A stretch of DNA of 64,000 nucleotides from Geosiphon pyriformis (Eukaryota > Glomeromycota > Glomeromycetes > Archaeosporales > Geosiphonaceae): assembly GCA_016748015.1 (NCBI GenBank), contig JAAOMT010000483.1:1-64000 (forward strand), written 5' to 3'. Positions 12,060 to 24,789 of the stretch are shown here, piece by piece. Within the stretch, counting starts at the first letter, position 1. The number at the start of each line of letters is the position of its first letter. The notes beneath the pieces were generated by a model that was not told the origin of the DNA, made no database searches, and worked only from the letters and a program-made list of their open reading frames with translations. Position numbers and translations under genes: made by a program.

Positions 12060-13420
12060 TTTGGAAAACTTAAAAATTCTATAGCAAATACAACTTAAAG
12101 TTTTTTTAAATCAATATGCCAATGTTTTTGCCAGTAAAAATAAGTTTGGATGCATTGACATTATTAAACACTAAATTAACATAGAAAACACATAATCTAT
12201 TAAGCAACAGGCTTATAGAGTAAATCCAACAGATGACAATCTAATCAAACAAAAGATATAATGAATGCTTAACAACAGTTTAATCAAAGAATTATTAAGC
12301 CTTTGGTTCTCTCCAGTTGTATTAGTTACAAAGAAAAATGAAAAAATAAGGTTCTGCATAGACTATTGAAAACTAAATAGTATCATTCAAAGAGATAGTT
12401 ATTCCACTCCTCTTATTCAAAAAATCCTAAACAATCTGGAGAATAAGAAATAATTCTTGTTATTAGCCTTACCAGCAGATATTGGCAAATTGAGATGAAT
12501 CTAAAGGACCAAAAAAAAAATGACATTTATCATATAAAACAGAAACTTTGAGTTCAACATGATGTCTTTTGGGCTTTGCAATGTCTCTATTATCTTTTAA
12601 TGACTAATTAATATTGTGTATAAAAAACTCTTATGAAAATCAGTTGTAATATACTTGAATAATACCAATGTATTTTCTGAAATCTTTGATAGATTTTTGA
12701 ACACCTCTAGAGTGCAGAACTAAAACTCAATTCTAATAAATGCTTTTTTAAAAAAAAAGAACTAAAATTCCTAGGACATTTAATTGGCAAAGATGGAGTT
12801 AAACCCAATCCAAACAAAGTACAAAAAGTCAGAAATTTTTCAGCTCCAACTAATCTATAAGAACTAAGAGGATTCTTAAGACTGGCTGAATACTATTATT
12901 GGTTTGTTAAAAAATTCTCAGATATTACCAAATCTCTCTACCACTTATTGTCAAAACATATGCTGTACTTCTAAAAAAAAAACTAGTAAAAAGTATTTAA
13001 TTACCTTAAACAACAATTGATTACAGCACCAATCTTGATCTACCCCAACTTCAACAAAAGATTTATGATCACAATAGATGCCTCAAAAAACACATTAGGA
13101 GCAGTTCTGTTCCAAATCAAACCAGACAATAAAGAATATTCAATCACATATGCTAATTATAGCATAAGTTTAGTAGAAAAAATATACAGTGCAATAAATT
13201 TAGAATGTCTTGTTATCTATTGAGTCATACACACTTGGAAACACTATCTTAGCCAACTATTTGACATATATACTGATCATAAAAGACTTATTTGGTTACT
13301 TAACAAACCACAACCAGAAGGAAAATATATATAATAAAGTACTTATCTGCAACAATTCTCATATAAAACTCATTATAAAAAAGAATCCAAGAATGCCAAT
13401 GTTGACAGTTTGTTGAAAAT
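12060..13420 (+). pseudogene. Copy E reverse transcriptase-RNase H, degenerate
   Basis: RT landmarks are FCIDY around 12350, the DLDSGYW counterpart near 12475 and the FGLCNVS counterpart of FGLTNAP near 12570. The active-site box is YLNN at 12652-12663 instead of YLDD, followed by the FLGHLI element near 12770. RNase H begins about 13017 (ITIDASKNTLGAVLFQ) and continues to 13223 with EKIYSAINLECLVIY, keeping the first Asp and the Glu. The DH block near 13275 reads YTDHKRLIWLL. It is broken by stops and frameshifts. Confidence 0.7.
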
Positions 13421-13549
13421 AACACAAGTTTAACCTCAAATTTATGAATACAACCACTTATCAATAATTACATCAGTACTTATTAACACTTCAGTTTAAG
13501 GAGATATTACTTTAACAGAAACAGAATATTATATAAAAACAAGCCCAAA

Positions 13550-14640
13550 AATACTTTATTCAAAATAACCAACTATATTGTCAAGAACATCGAAATCATA
13601 TTACCTCACAACAGATTATAAAAGATGATGAAAAAGAAACTATTTTACATAGCATCCATTCTAATCCAATTGCAGAACACTTTAACAAAAATGCTATCTT
13701 GGAAAAAACCATAAACTGATACTATTGGCCAATAATATATAAAGATATTTTTAAATATGTGCTCAATTATAACTCCTGCCAAAGAAAAAAAAAACAAAAT
13801 CAATGAAACTACTTCGATTCATTCCAGTTGAAAACTCATTTAATAAAATTGGAATTGATTTAGTTAGTTCTCTCTTAATTACATCCAAAGAAAATTGTTA
13901 CATAGCCATAGTAGTAGACTATCTTATAAAATAGCCAAAAGCCAGAACAATTCAAGTGGCCAATGCCAAAACAATAACCAAATTTGTATATTAAGACTTA
14001 ATTTGCTAACATGGTTGCCAGAAAAAATTATTATCAGACCAAAAAACCCACTTTGTCAATAGTATGTTAATTGAACTAAGCCAATAGTTTAGAATAAAAC
14101 AACTTCTATTGTTATTATATTATCCACAAACAAATAGATTGATAAAACAATTTAACCAGACATTGTGTGAAACATTAGCAAAAATAAGCTACAAAAATGC
14201 ACAAAAATAGAACTTATTCATATTTTTTATATTATTTGCATACCAAATATTAAAACAAAATATGATCCAGTTCATATCATTTGAATTAGTCTATGGAAGA
14301 AAAGCCACCTTATCTATTAAACAAAGAATATCATCTTACCTGACAAAAGTAATTACCAAAAAAAATTTTGAAGCTATTTTGTACCAAAAAACATATTAGC
14401 TTATGGAAACATTGAAAGACAATCACAAAACAGCAGCTGACAACATTAGTAATACTCAAAAACAACAAAAAAAAAGACATAATAACTGCTTACCTAAACA
14501 ACCAATGGAATTCAAAATTAAAGACCAAATACTGTTGCATTATATAAAAGCTGAGAAACAATGGAGTAAAAAGTTTGACCTAAAGTGAGATGGTCCATTT
14601 CACATACATAAAGTTTTAAACAATGAAGCTTACAAATTAT
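13550..14640 (+). pseudogene. Copy E integrase, degenerate
   Basis: The HHCC-type zinc domain lies near 13640-13790 (HSNPIAEHF then CNSCQRK). The catalytic core follows with the first Asp in the FNKIGIDLVSS block near 13845. The second Asp is in LLSDQKTHF near 14035 and the glutamate position near 14150 is decayed. The C-terminal DNA-binding part is open at 14403-14588 (PMEFKIKDQILLH) and runs into DGPFHIHKVLNN, a GPY/F-like module. Stops throughout. Confidence 0.7.
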
Positions 14641-15640
14641 AATTAAAAGACAGAATTTTAAAGAAAGTAGCACATAGAAATTAGTTAAAAATTTATTATA
14701 CAAAACAAAAATTATTGTTATCTATATTTCAACTAGGAACACAAATTCCATTAATCAGACTTAAAGATATACTATAAGATCTGAAACCAATTATTATTAT
14801 TGAAATATAATTGATACATAACTATTTAATTGGAAAATTTAAGTATATATAACTATCAAAACAACAAAAATAAATTAATAAAACTTGCAATATGGACTTA
14901 TTGGATTAAATTTTACAACTCTTAAAACAACTATTTGATGCAAGTCAATATTCCACAGTGTAAATAAAAATCACAATTGATAAAAAAGAGATATAATACA
15001 AAAATAGGAGCAGGAAAAAAATGGGCAAAAGTTCAACTAAAACTAAAAAATCTTATCCCTACAAACAACTTTTCATCCCAATAATTGGTGTTTTGTACAA
15101 TAATCAAGAAAAAAGGGAAGGACAAAAAAAAAAGATACATCATGAGAAAAACCCAACACAAGTAAGAAGAGAAGAAAGATAACAGAAATGAATATGTGTT
15201 AAGAAAAGCTCGAAAAAATCAAAAAAGCTTTAAGCAAAATAACCAAAAAACCAGCAACAGAAAAATAAACACCAGAAAATGCCAGAGTATAGAAAGAAAA
15301 ACTGCCACTAGTCTACTGGTTTTATAAGATTAGTAAACAACTAAAATTGAGTTCAGTATACAAAAACCACAATCATCAGACATTCAACAAATTGGCTCTC
15401 AAACAAATAGAAAAATTCATAAAAAGAAGCAATCTAACACTGAATTACAAAGCAGCATATCATTTATACTTAGCATTTAAACATTGTCTAGCCATATTAT
15501 TAAACAGTTCATTAACAACTATTATGATTAACAATGTATAATGAATGACAAATAATTAATTTAAAGACTTACAAAAAACAATACTCAACATTACAATCAA
15601 ACACTACACAGATTTTACAAATACATACAATTTCACAGAA
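14641..15640 (+). pseudogene. Copy E pol C-terminal extension, degenerate
   Basis: It continues past the integrase as in B and D. It is a lysine- and glutamine-rich region with many stops; 15347-15541 is open and reads like the extension's C-terminal helical part (HLYLAFKHCLAIL). Coding character is inferred only from position relative to B and D. Confidence 0.4.
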
Positions 15641-15665
15641 GCTTAATTCTAAAAGAGAAAGATAA
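15641..15665 (+). promoter_or_regulatory. Polypurine tract of copy E
   Basis: GCTTAATTCTAAAAGAGAAAGATAA immediately precedes the 3' LTR. It corresponds to GAGCTCAATATTAAAAGAAGAGAATAA next to the LTRs of B and D. A polypurine tract primes plus-strand DNA synthesis in LTR retrotransposons. Confidence 0.6.
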
Positions 15666-16714
15666 TATTATCCAAGTAAAAAAACCAATCCAAAGTTATA
15701 AAAAAAATGTGACCAAAAATGTAATAACATAAAATAACACAGAATAATACAAAAAAACACAGAATAACATGTAATAACTCAGAATAACATAATACAAAAC
15801 TTGATAATATGTTATAGCACAAAATAACTAGTTGAAATATAGAATAACTAATAATAATGTAGAAGAATAAAGCAATAACAGAAATAACAAAGCAATAGCT
15901 AACAAGAATAAAACAATTAAAAAACAATCCTGTAAAACCAAAAAAAATATATAAAAATAAGTAGTTGTAGAAGTCAGAAAAGCATTCAAACAAAAATCAA
16001 TTTTTTTCTTCCTTATAATTATTACATCTTACAAAAATAAAAGACTTATTTAAAAACCACAAAATCTTTGATACATAGTTATTAATTATCTTGTATTTGA
16101 ATTGAACTAATTCTTGTTTTATACTTTTATTCCAGAACAGATGCTCTTAGCATAAATACCTCAAACTCTTAATAATCTGGACCAATCACTTTTGATCATG
16201 GTAATTAATAATACTAATTTATTTTTTTTTATTTTTTTTTATTTTATTTTTTTTATTTTATTTATTTTATTTTATTTTATTTTATTTTTTTTATTTTATT
16301 TTATTTTATTTTTTTGTAGAGTGGCAACATAAAAAAATTAACTGTCTGAGAATGAATTTTGTAATAGCCTGGTAAAAGAGAGAGACTTCCCTTAAGTTTG
16401 AATATCAATATTATCTTAGTAGCTTACTAAAAAAATGAAAAAACACTACTAAATTCTAATAATTGTACTTGTTAGCTCAGAAAAAATAGCTTACATTTAC
16501 ATACAAAACATTGCAATACCATAAAACATTTCTCTGTGTCTTATAACTAAAGAACTCTATAAGTAAATTCATAACAATTAAACAAACTTTTAAAAACTAA
16601 TAACATCAATACAACAAACCAGTCTACTGAACAAAAACCCTTAAAAGCTTCTTAGAAATCCAAGTTTTGAGCACCAAATATTATCACTATATCTTACCAA
16701 GTTTACTTATAACA
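15666..16714 (+). repeat. 3' LTR of copy E
   Basis: It begins TATTATCCAAG directly after the polypurine tract and ends near TTATAACA. The middle block TTTTGATCATGGTAATTAATA (about 16190) matches the reverse complement of the B and D LTRs. 15700-15900 contains short repeats of the type ACAGAATAACA in place of the GGAATTC-type repeats of other copies. 16216-16313 is a nearly pure T/A tract of TTTTA units, the counterpart of the A/T tract in the other LTRs. Confidence 0.6.
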
Positions 16715-18420
16715 GCTATTAACATAACTTATTTTTAATATATATTTTAAATTAATATAATAGCTAAAAAACTGGTTATATTTTTTTATTTTATACAAAA
16801 AAAAATTATAAAAAATATATTACAACAATAAAAAAACTTTATTTTAATTCAAATTATATAGTTATTAGTCAGTTTAAAATCAGTTATAATATAATTTAAA
16901 CAATTATTGTAAATATTTTCAAAAAATTTGATAAATTTAAAACACATCTTAATTCTTAGTAAACTATTTTTTAAATAAGACTATCTAATAAAATTATATG
17001 TTTTATGTATATTTTGCAAAATTAATCACAATTTACAATCTTTTTTCAAAACATTTTTTATAATTAATCTTATAACAAAAATTGGTAATAAAGTTAATAT
17101 ATTTTTAGAACTGAAAAATTGTTATTATAAAAAATATTAAATCTACTGTATATATTAAAAATACAATTTAATAACAATTTTAACAAAAATTTCCAAACAG
17201 TCTTAATTAAAACTATAAGATAAATATTTGTTAAAATTTTTTTCCAATTATAAGATTTAAGAATTATTAAAATCTATATATATTTTTATTAATTAAATAT
17301 TAATTTCAAGACTAATAAAAGTTTATAAATCCAAAATACTTTTATTATAATGTTGTTATAGCTTATTTAAAATATTAAAAAGCTTTGTTACCTTGTTTAT
17401 AAAAAGCAAATTAACTGCCAAAAAAATTATCTAATAAAATCTAATTTATTATTATTAAAAAAGCAGATTTATTCAAAAAATTTAATGAGATATATTGTCA
17501 TTGCTATAAAAAAAAATTTATTCAGAATAATTCAATTTCTAATTTATTTTAACATAATAAAATTTATTATTAACTTAATTTTATTAAAAATTTAAACAAA
17601 TTTATTATTAATTATTAAATAATTTAATACTATTTTGTAAAAAAAACATTACAAAATATTGTATATTATGTAATTTTTGTTATTAACAAAATTTTTTATG
17701 TATTTACTAATTGCTATGTTGATTTTACTTGAAACTTTTTAACATAGTAAATTTTTCTAACTTTATAAAAGACTAAACTAATAATATTAAAACTTAAGCT
17801 ATTATGTATAAGATTTTAAACAACTTTAATTTGTGTTAAAATACAATTTTAGCCACTTATATATAAATTTAATAAAATTTATATTCTTAACTAACAATAA
17901 ATATTTAAGTAATTTAAAAATTAGTAGTTTTAATCATAAAAAATAAAAAAAACAGAAATTTTTAATACACAATATTTTATTAATTTAACTCTTAAAAAAC
18001 ATCTAATTTGTAATAAAACATACTATATTTTTAATATATTTTTATATTGTATTTAAGTCTTTTTTTAATCTTAATTTTTCAAAATTGTATTTAATTACAT
18101 CTGATTTTTATAAAATAATATTCTTAAATCTAATTTAAATCTAACTATTTATTTTAAAAGCTTAGAATAGAATTAGAGAAATTTAGATTTCTGTTTATAA
18201 AGATTTTAGTTTTAATTAATATTAAAAAGCTTTCCAATTATATCATAAATAAGATGATTTTTTTGCTTAATATTAAAAAAAATCATGTAATTTGTTTTAG
18301 AAAGTAGTATTAGTGTTTATTTTTTATTGTTTTAAATAATATAATTTGAACTAATTAAGTAGCTAACTATATATAAAAAATATGTAAATTATGTTTAATT
18401 TAAAATTTTAAATAGTTATA
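16715..18420. other. Extremely AT-rich spacer
   Basis: No gene, RNA or repeat structure that I can support. Only stop-rich AT sequence. Confidence 0.6.
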
Positions 18421-18659
18421 TTGTATTAAATAGTAATTACAATTTTTAATTCTAATATAATTAAAAAAAATCTTTTTTTTGTTGGTCTTTTAGTTATGAC
18501 AAAAGCAAAAAATTTATCAAAGATATAGTTTTTTTTTTCTTTGTTTTCCTTAATTGTTTCTTTAAACACACCTCTATTTGTAGTAATAAAACTGATAGGA
18601 TTATTTGGTGATGGTTTTGGCTTTGATTTGGCTGGATTGGAGATCTGCTTTAATACCAA

Positions 18660-20460
18660 AAAAAACATGTAAAGAGTATCTATTCTTATAATGTGTTGTA
18701 TAAGAAGCTGAAAAAACCTGAAGTTAATGGTAGTATAATCAACTTATTTGTTAGACTTTTAAGTTTAATAAATATTAGAGAATCTGATGCAAAGCCTGCA
18801 ATATTATGAGATAACAAAATTGGTAGTATAACTAGTAATATTAATAGTTTTTCTAACATAGAAAATATGAAAAATATGTTTACTAAGAAAACTAGCTACA
18901 CAAATTCAGATGCTTTTGTAAGTAGTAAGAATAAGGACAAAACAATGCTTAAAAAAACCCATACTCAAACATATGTATTGGAACATTCACTAAAAATTTT
19001 AATGTTTGATAATATAAGCAACAATAATAATATTTTGATGCTTTTATCTTCCAAGTTTGTTGGTTCAATACTATTGGCTGGGTTATATGCTTCAGAGAAA
19101 TGTAATTTTGAGCCAGTCAAATTTTTTACATTAAATATCAAACTGTTTGCTGTGCTTGACAAAACCAATTATAATAAATTAATTGCTATGAAAAAATTTT
19201 TTATTATTAATAGTTTTGAGAAGCTTTTACTTCTTCAAAATTTTTTGAAATAATCAGATTTTTTTTTACATCTAAGTTGAATTTGAAAAAGATAAGAGAA
19301 TTGGCTGTTAGTAAGAAAATTCTGGTTAATAATAACATAAAAAAAACAAATAACCATATAAATTAGGAGATAATCATTAAGGAAATCTTAGTAGATCTTT
19401 CTAAATCAACAGTAAAAACAGTTTTTTCCAAATTTGACAAAATTACTTTAATTAAAATACAATTAATTGGTCTTTGGCAAAAGGCTTTAATTGAGTTTAA
19501 GTTAGTAGATATTGTCTGTCTGGTTACTTTTAAGTAGTTAGTTCTTATGAAAAAAAATTCTGTATATGTGACTTTGGTAATTAATAATAAATAGTCATAA
19601 GTATCCAGAAATTTTTATTAAGTATTGTTGTATACTTTGCCAGTTGGCACTACTGTTTATAATCTCTCTAATTTGTTGAAATCATATGGTAAAAAAATCT
19701 GTTGTATTGGCTGTAATCTAAGTTTGTATGTACATAATAGGTGTATTATAGTTTGTTTTGCTAATAAAACATTCAAAGTGGCTATTATTAGCTCTATTCT
19801 AGTTTTTAAGAGTGTAAATTTGCATTGAACTGGCCTTTTTTTGGCCTGTTGTGTCCAGTATAAACAATTTGGTCATGTTTCTAATATGTGTTTAGTGGGT
19901 GGAAATCTTGGAATTTGTGGTAAATAAGTGGTTACTTTTTAGAATCAGGTTCATTTAGCCAATATAAAAAAAAAGCAGACTTCTATTACTTATCTAATAT
20001 CTTTTGGTGGAAAAACTTGGGTTTAGATTGTTAGTAGTTCTACTTTTTATGTGGTATTTTTAGTCTTTTCTAGTGCTGATTCATTTTCAAATGTTAAACT
20101 TGTTCTACTAGTTTTTTTGAAAGTTAATAATAAGTTTGCTACTTTTAAGCACAGTCTTATCAGTCTTATATAGCAAGTTAATAAGCTGGTTAAGAAATTG
20201 GATGTATTTGGGCCAATGATTTCTTAGTCAAGCTCTGAATGTTAGCCATTAATAACCTTTTCATTACAGAATTAAGAAGTAAATATAATAATAAGTGAAA
20301 GTTTGGATGCAGCCATTAATGATAAGATTGTTGTAAAAGTAGTAGTTTTTGATCAATTATTTGTTTCAAAGTTAGAAATAAATATGGACAATCTGTTAGT
20401 TACAGTTATAAGCCTAATGACCAAAGTAAAAAATTTTAATTTGGATGTAAAAGATCTCTT
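18660..20460 (+). pseudogene. LINE ORF1-like region with RNA-binding fold and CCHC knuckle
   Basis: The open pieces 18867-19253 and 19625-19828 belong to one frame track. The second (LYTLPVGTTVYNLSNLL ... CIIVCFANKTFKVAII) has the alternating pattern of an RRM-like domain. Directly after it, about 19845-19915, a knuckle reads CVQYKQFGHVSNMC, where the second Cys of CX2CX4HX4C has become Tyr. Such regions bind the element's RNA. Many stops. Confidence 0.6.
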
Positions 20461-20475
20461 TTCTTAATAACAGAT

Positions 20476-21200
20476 TTGGTTTGGAAGTTTGTTATTTGTA
20501 ATATTAAAGGCATAAATGTCTCTGCCAAGCAGAAAGACATTGTTTGTTGGTATATGAATTTGGATATTATAGTTTTTTTTGTGACAGAAACAAAGTTAAG
20601 ATTTAATATCAAATCTTGGATTGCAAATAAGTTTGAGAGAATACAAATTTTCACATCTGGTTTGGAAAAAAGTTTTTTTGGTGCTGGAATAGTTATTATT
20701 ATAAACAATTTTTTGGTATAAAATGTCTTCAAAGTAAAAGAGGTTTCTAATTGTATTGTTTTAGTATAACTTCTTTTTAAAAACAAGCTTTTAGTCATGG
20801 TTTTGGGTTTATATGCTGATGCTTTCACTAAGACTAAGTTTAATCAAACTTCAGAAGTTAATTCTCTTATTGTCAAAGCTATTAACTCCAATACTTTTGT
20901 GGTTTTGGATGAAAATTTTAACAAAAATGGGTCTAGGAAAAGTGCAAGTTTTAAGTTTTGTCTGAATTTGGGTTTGGTCAACTTATTTATTTATTTATTG
21001 GTCAAAGCCTCAATTTGAGGCAACTTAAAAGATGTAAAAAAAATTATAGATTACATTTTTGTTAATAAAAGTCTATTATTAACAGTTACTGATCATAAAA
21101 TTGATTCTGTGTCTATATTTTTTAACATTAATCACAAGACTGTTTTGGTTTTGATTGGTTTAGATAAATTTTTAGATGTTTGTTTAAATGACTTGTGCAA
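20476..21200 (+). pseudogene. LINE APE-type endonuclease domain
   Basis: 20476-20721 carries the N-terminal part, with the catalytic Glu in VTETKLRF. 20797-21018 follows (VLGLYADA ... FVVLDENFNKNG), in which the usual G-D-x-N box reads E-N-F-N, a loss of the catalytic Asp. Near 21090 TDHKIDSVS keeps the D-H pair of the C-terminal catalytic histidine motif. The domain nicks target DNA for target-primed reverse transcription. It is inactivated by stops and the D-to-N change. Confidence 0.7.
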
Positions 21201-21599
21201 ACAAACCAATAAAGATTGTTAAAAGTTCAAAATTAAGAATGCAAATAGTGCCAAGTAAATATAATTTAAAGAACATTTTTCTCTCAAGCTTTTGGTGGTA
21301 AAAAATAAATTTTCAAATGCTAAGACTTGTAATAATTTAGATACTATGTAGATGTTGCTGAAAAAAGTGATAATGAAGTCAACTAATAAAATATTTTCAA
21401 GATATTGGTTCAGTGAATTTTAATGTTTGAAGAACAAACAATTTTCTAAGTTTTTTGAATTGGAATTGTTAATTGCCAAGATTGTTAAGAAGTTGAGCTC
21501 AGGTAACATGCTTAAATTTGATTGTTTTATTAAGAAATAGTTAACTTTAGATAGTAATAAGACTTTTATAATTGTGAATATGATTTGGAATGATGAAAA

Positions 21600-22880
21600 A
21601 CCAATGAATATTCTTAGACATTTGTTATTAGTTTAAAAAAAATACAGAAAGTTTAAAATGTACAAGTTAAGATTGGCTGAAAAAGTGTTTATCAAGAAGA
21701 CAATTGAGAAGCACATAGAAAATTTTTGTTTTAATAAAAGTGGTATGATTAAAAATATTTTGGATTGGTCTTTTTGCAAAATGGTTCTAGATTATTTGCT
21801 AGTAAACAGTAAGTTGGTTCTGAAACCAGAAAAAATAAAGCTCAATGTCAATAAGATAATAAAGAGTTGAACAAAGAAGTAGGCTGTGTTTATGACAATG
21901 CCTAATTTTTGGGTTTATTAATATGCACTATTGGATTATATAAAAGATAATACTTTCTTTAATATAATAAAAAAAATTAGTATAGAAGAATTGTTTTTAA
22001 TAATTGATAGTCTGCCTGATGGCAAAACTGCTGGTTTGTCTGGCATTTTTAATGAACTTTGAAAGCATAATAACAATAAAATAGTGGAATGTCTTTTGAA
22101 TTTGTTGAATATATATTTGTCTATTAATAGTGTTTTTACTTTATAGAAGAAAGCTTGGATCTCAATAATTTCTAAACTTTATAATTGGAATAAAGTTTTA
22201 ATGAATACTTAACTTATTGCTTTAATCAAGACTGTCAAAAAAAAAATTTTCAAGATTTTATCTGATCAGATTTTGTCAACATATAACAAGTTTGGTGTTT
22301 TCTAAGATAATAATTTTTCAGTTTTAAAGAATATATTTACTCAGTCTTCTGTATTTGCTGTTGAATCAGTAATTAAAAATGCTCTTAAGAAGAATAAAAA
22401 ACTTTAGTTGGTCTTACAGAATATGTATAAAACATACAACTCAGTTGGTTGGTACCATTTGAAAACTAGCTTGTAATAAATCAAAATGTGTAATAGATTT
22501 ATTAGATTTTTTGGCAACATATATGAAAATAAAGTTAATAGAGTAATAATTAATTTTGGCTTTTTAAGTAACTATAAAATGCATAATAAATTGGATTAGA
22601 GTGAAGTCTTCTTACTTCTTCTTTGAAAAATTTTTTATGATCCACTTTTGTGCAAAATTAAAAGACATAAACATTTGTGTGAATACCAAATTAATACTAA
22701 GTTTGTGACAAAGATTGGCAGAATTAAAAATAACAGTGAAATATTCAAGTCAAATGTAACCAAAACTTATTTTAATGTTCAATTTTTTGTTAATATGGTG
22801 CTTAGAAAAGCTATTATAGATAAGCAGTTCTCTTATTTAGTGTTGGCTGTTTTGTACCCCATAATTAATTATAAGACTTA
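21600..22880 (+). pseudogene. LINE reverse transcriptase, motif C missing
   Basis: RT landmarks include FGVF and NFSVLKN near 22290-22330 and LVLQNMYKTYNSVGW near 22410-22460, where motif A aspartates have become Asn. KIFYDPLLCKIKRHKHLCEYQINTKF follows at about 22630-22700. Within 22648-22881 the frame goes from GRIKNNSEIF directly to FNVQFFVNMVLRKAI with no [YF]xDD box, so the segment with RT motif C appears deleted in frame. The thumb-like region continues to 22880. Confidence 0.65.
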
Positions 22881-22956
22881 GTTTAGTTTTGTCTTATTAA
22901 ATGTGTATTGCAAGTAAAATATTATAATTAAGAAGGGTCTTAAGTTTAAAGTCTGT

Positions 22957-24660
22957 TTGTTTCATAATTTTTTTAGTAAGACTTTATATTATTCTACTTT
23001 GTATAATCTGAAATCATTTAAACAAATACACTTTAAAAGAAAATTGGCTGTTTTAATCTTTTTTTTTAATATTTTGGGTATTTTTAAATACTTATTTAAT
23101 CATAGATTCTTGGATTTGCAGATTTTGGATTGGACTTTTTTGAATTCTTTGCAATTTTTTATTAAATTGCATGTTAGTTCAATGAACAATTTTTTGGCTA
23201 GAGTAATAAGAATTTTTTTAAACAATAAGCTGTTTTTGATAAACAATCTGTCCAATACTTTTTATAGTTCCAGTAACTTTCTGATGTTAGTAATTTTAGG
23301 GAAAACCATATATCTTAATTCTATTTGCTCCTTAAAGCAATTTGAAATTGTTTTTGGTAATAGGCTTTTTGATAAAAAAAACAATGTAATGAATTGAAAA
23401 ACTTTTTATTAATAGAAGAAGCTGAATCCTAAGAGTTCTGTGCCTTATTGGTTTAAGCTTATATCAAAATTTTTGTGTAATAGAGGTTTTGTGTTGAGTA
23501 ATCTTGCTGAAATCAATCAGTTGTTGGACTTAAACATTTTGGAATTTAAGAGATTTTTTGACATTCAGAGTGGTTTACATGAGATTTGGTCTGGTTTGTT
23601 TGAAGTTTATACAGATGGTTTATTAAAAAATACTGGCTCTGCTAATATTACTAATAAGGCAGCTGCATATTTTTCAGCTGTGAATATGGATGTTGGTATT
23701 AAAGTACATGAGATTTTACCTTTTATTATGGCCAAATTATAGGCTGTTGCTCTGTTTTTGAAATGTGTTTCATTTTTCTGCACAATAATTTTGCATCTTG
23801 ACAGCCAAGCTGCTATTGATATATATGTGTCTAAAGTATTATTTACTGTATTAGACTTTCATAATTGATGCTAGATAGAAAGAAGACATATTGTTAATCT
23901 AATTAGGAATAAAAATTTTATTGTAAGTTAAATAAAGATCAAAAGTTATTTGGAAATTTATGGTAATATGAAGGCTAATATATTAACAAACAAGACTGTT
24001 TACTTTCCTTTTTTTTTGTTAATAAGAGTACAGAAATGTTTTCTAATGGCTAAAAACACAGTTGTATCTAACAATGTCTGTTATTTTGTTTGAAATTTAT
24101 ATAGATTTGTTTGTCATGTTCATTGGAAAGCTGGCTTTGGCCACAGTATAATTTTAAGTATGCTAATTAAAAATGTTGATTGGATGGTTACTATAAAGAT
24201 TTGGCATTTTGATTTACATATACTTTTTGGGTTTACCAATAAAAAATCTGCCAATCTGTACACATATTTGATGAAAACTGTGCATAAATGACTGCCTATG
24301 GCAGTTAGAAAAAGATTGTATAATAAGAAATATTCTAATGTATTGTGTTTGTTGTATGATGAAGTAAAGTTGTTTGACTATTGTATTCAAAATACTGGTG
24401 TTTGAAAAGAGATTTTGGCTAAGATTTTTATATGATGAATAATGTTTGTAAGTACTTATGAGCAGCTTTTTTCTGCTATTTTGCAAATTTTTTTTAGGTG
24501 TTTCTTAAATATGGATTTGTATACAATAGTTTACAAAAAATTTGTGTTAAGAGATTGATATATGGAAGCTATTAAGATTTTTAATAAAAAAAAAAAAGTT
24601 ATTTTAAAGATTTTAAAATATGTAAGATATTTGGTAGAATTATATTATACTAAAGCATAG
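22957..24660 (+). pseudogene. LINE connection, RNase H and C-terminal region
   Basis: 22957-23397 and 23440-23742 are long open pieces. The second contains the RNase H start (EVYTDGLLKNTGSANITNKAAAYF), keeping the first Asp, followed by MAKLQAVALFL with the Glu position changed and LHLDSQAAID near 23795 with its Asp intact. The C-terminal part, about 24200-24640, includes KKSANLYTYLMKTVHK and CLLYDEVKLFDYC, reminiscent of a C/H-type zinc motif. RNase H removes the RNA strand after reverse transcription. Confidence 0.65.
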
Positions 24661-24789
24661 TTGGTATTATTGAATTCTTTACAGTTAATTTTATTCATTG
24701 CAAATCATTTGTTTTTTTTTCAGTTTAAATGGTAATATATATGTTTATATAAATATATAATATTGTTTTGTTTGGTCTAAGTGATTAGC

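Larger units (their letters stand above)
10637..16714 (+). mobile_element. Ty3/gypsy copy E, dUTPase-bearing family, 5'-truncated
   Basis: A plus-strand element beginning inside the region between protease and dUTPase and running through dUTPase, RT, RNase H, integrase, C-terminal extension and polypurine tract to a complete-looking 3' LTR. It is collinear with D in reverse. Gag, protease and 5' LTR are absent at this site. It could be the downstream half of copy F (same strand, gag at 1985-3290) split by copy A with a deletion, but its LTR has a different internal repeat from F's, so a separate insertion is also possible. Confidence 0.7.
18600..24780 (+). mobile_element. Degenerate non-LTR retrotransposon (LINE, APE-endonuclease type with RNase H)
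   Basis: A single plus-strand track of coding fragments runs about 6 kb in this order: ORF1-like region with CCHC knuckle, APE-type endonuclease, reverse transcriptase, RNase H and a cysteine/histidine-containing C-terminus. No LTRs flank it. Reading frames are interrupted by many TAG/TAA/TGA, typically where related proteins have Trp or Gln. The protein resembles LINE polyproteins I associate with Glomeromycotina genomes (recalled, not searched). The 5' boundary is uncertain. There is no clear poly(A) tail, but an A-run sits near 24889. Confidence 0.75.

Noticed and set aside
16216-16313. TTTTA-type microsatellite as an independent satellite
   Set aside because: It is the counterpart of the A/T tract found at the same position in the other family LTRs.
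18426-18668. 80-codon minus-strand frame at the 5' end of the LINE
   Set aside because: Antisense to the LINE leader; the Lys/Pro content mirrors the plus strand and no domain is recognised.
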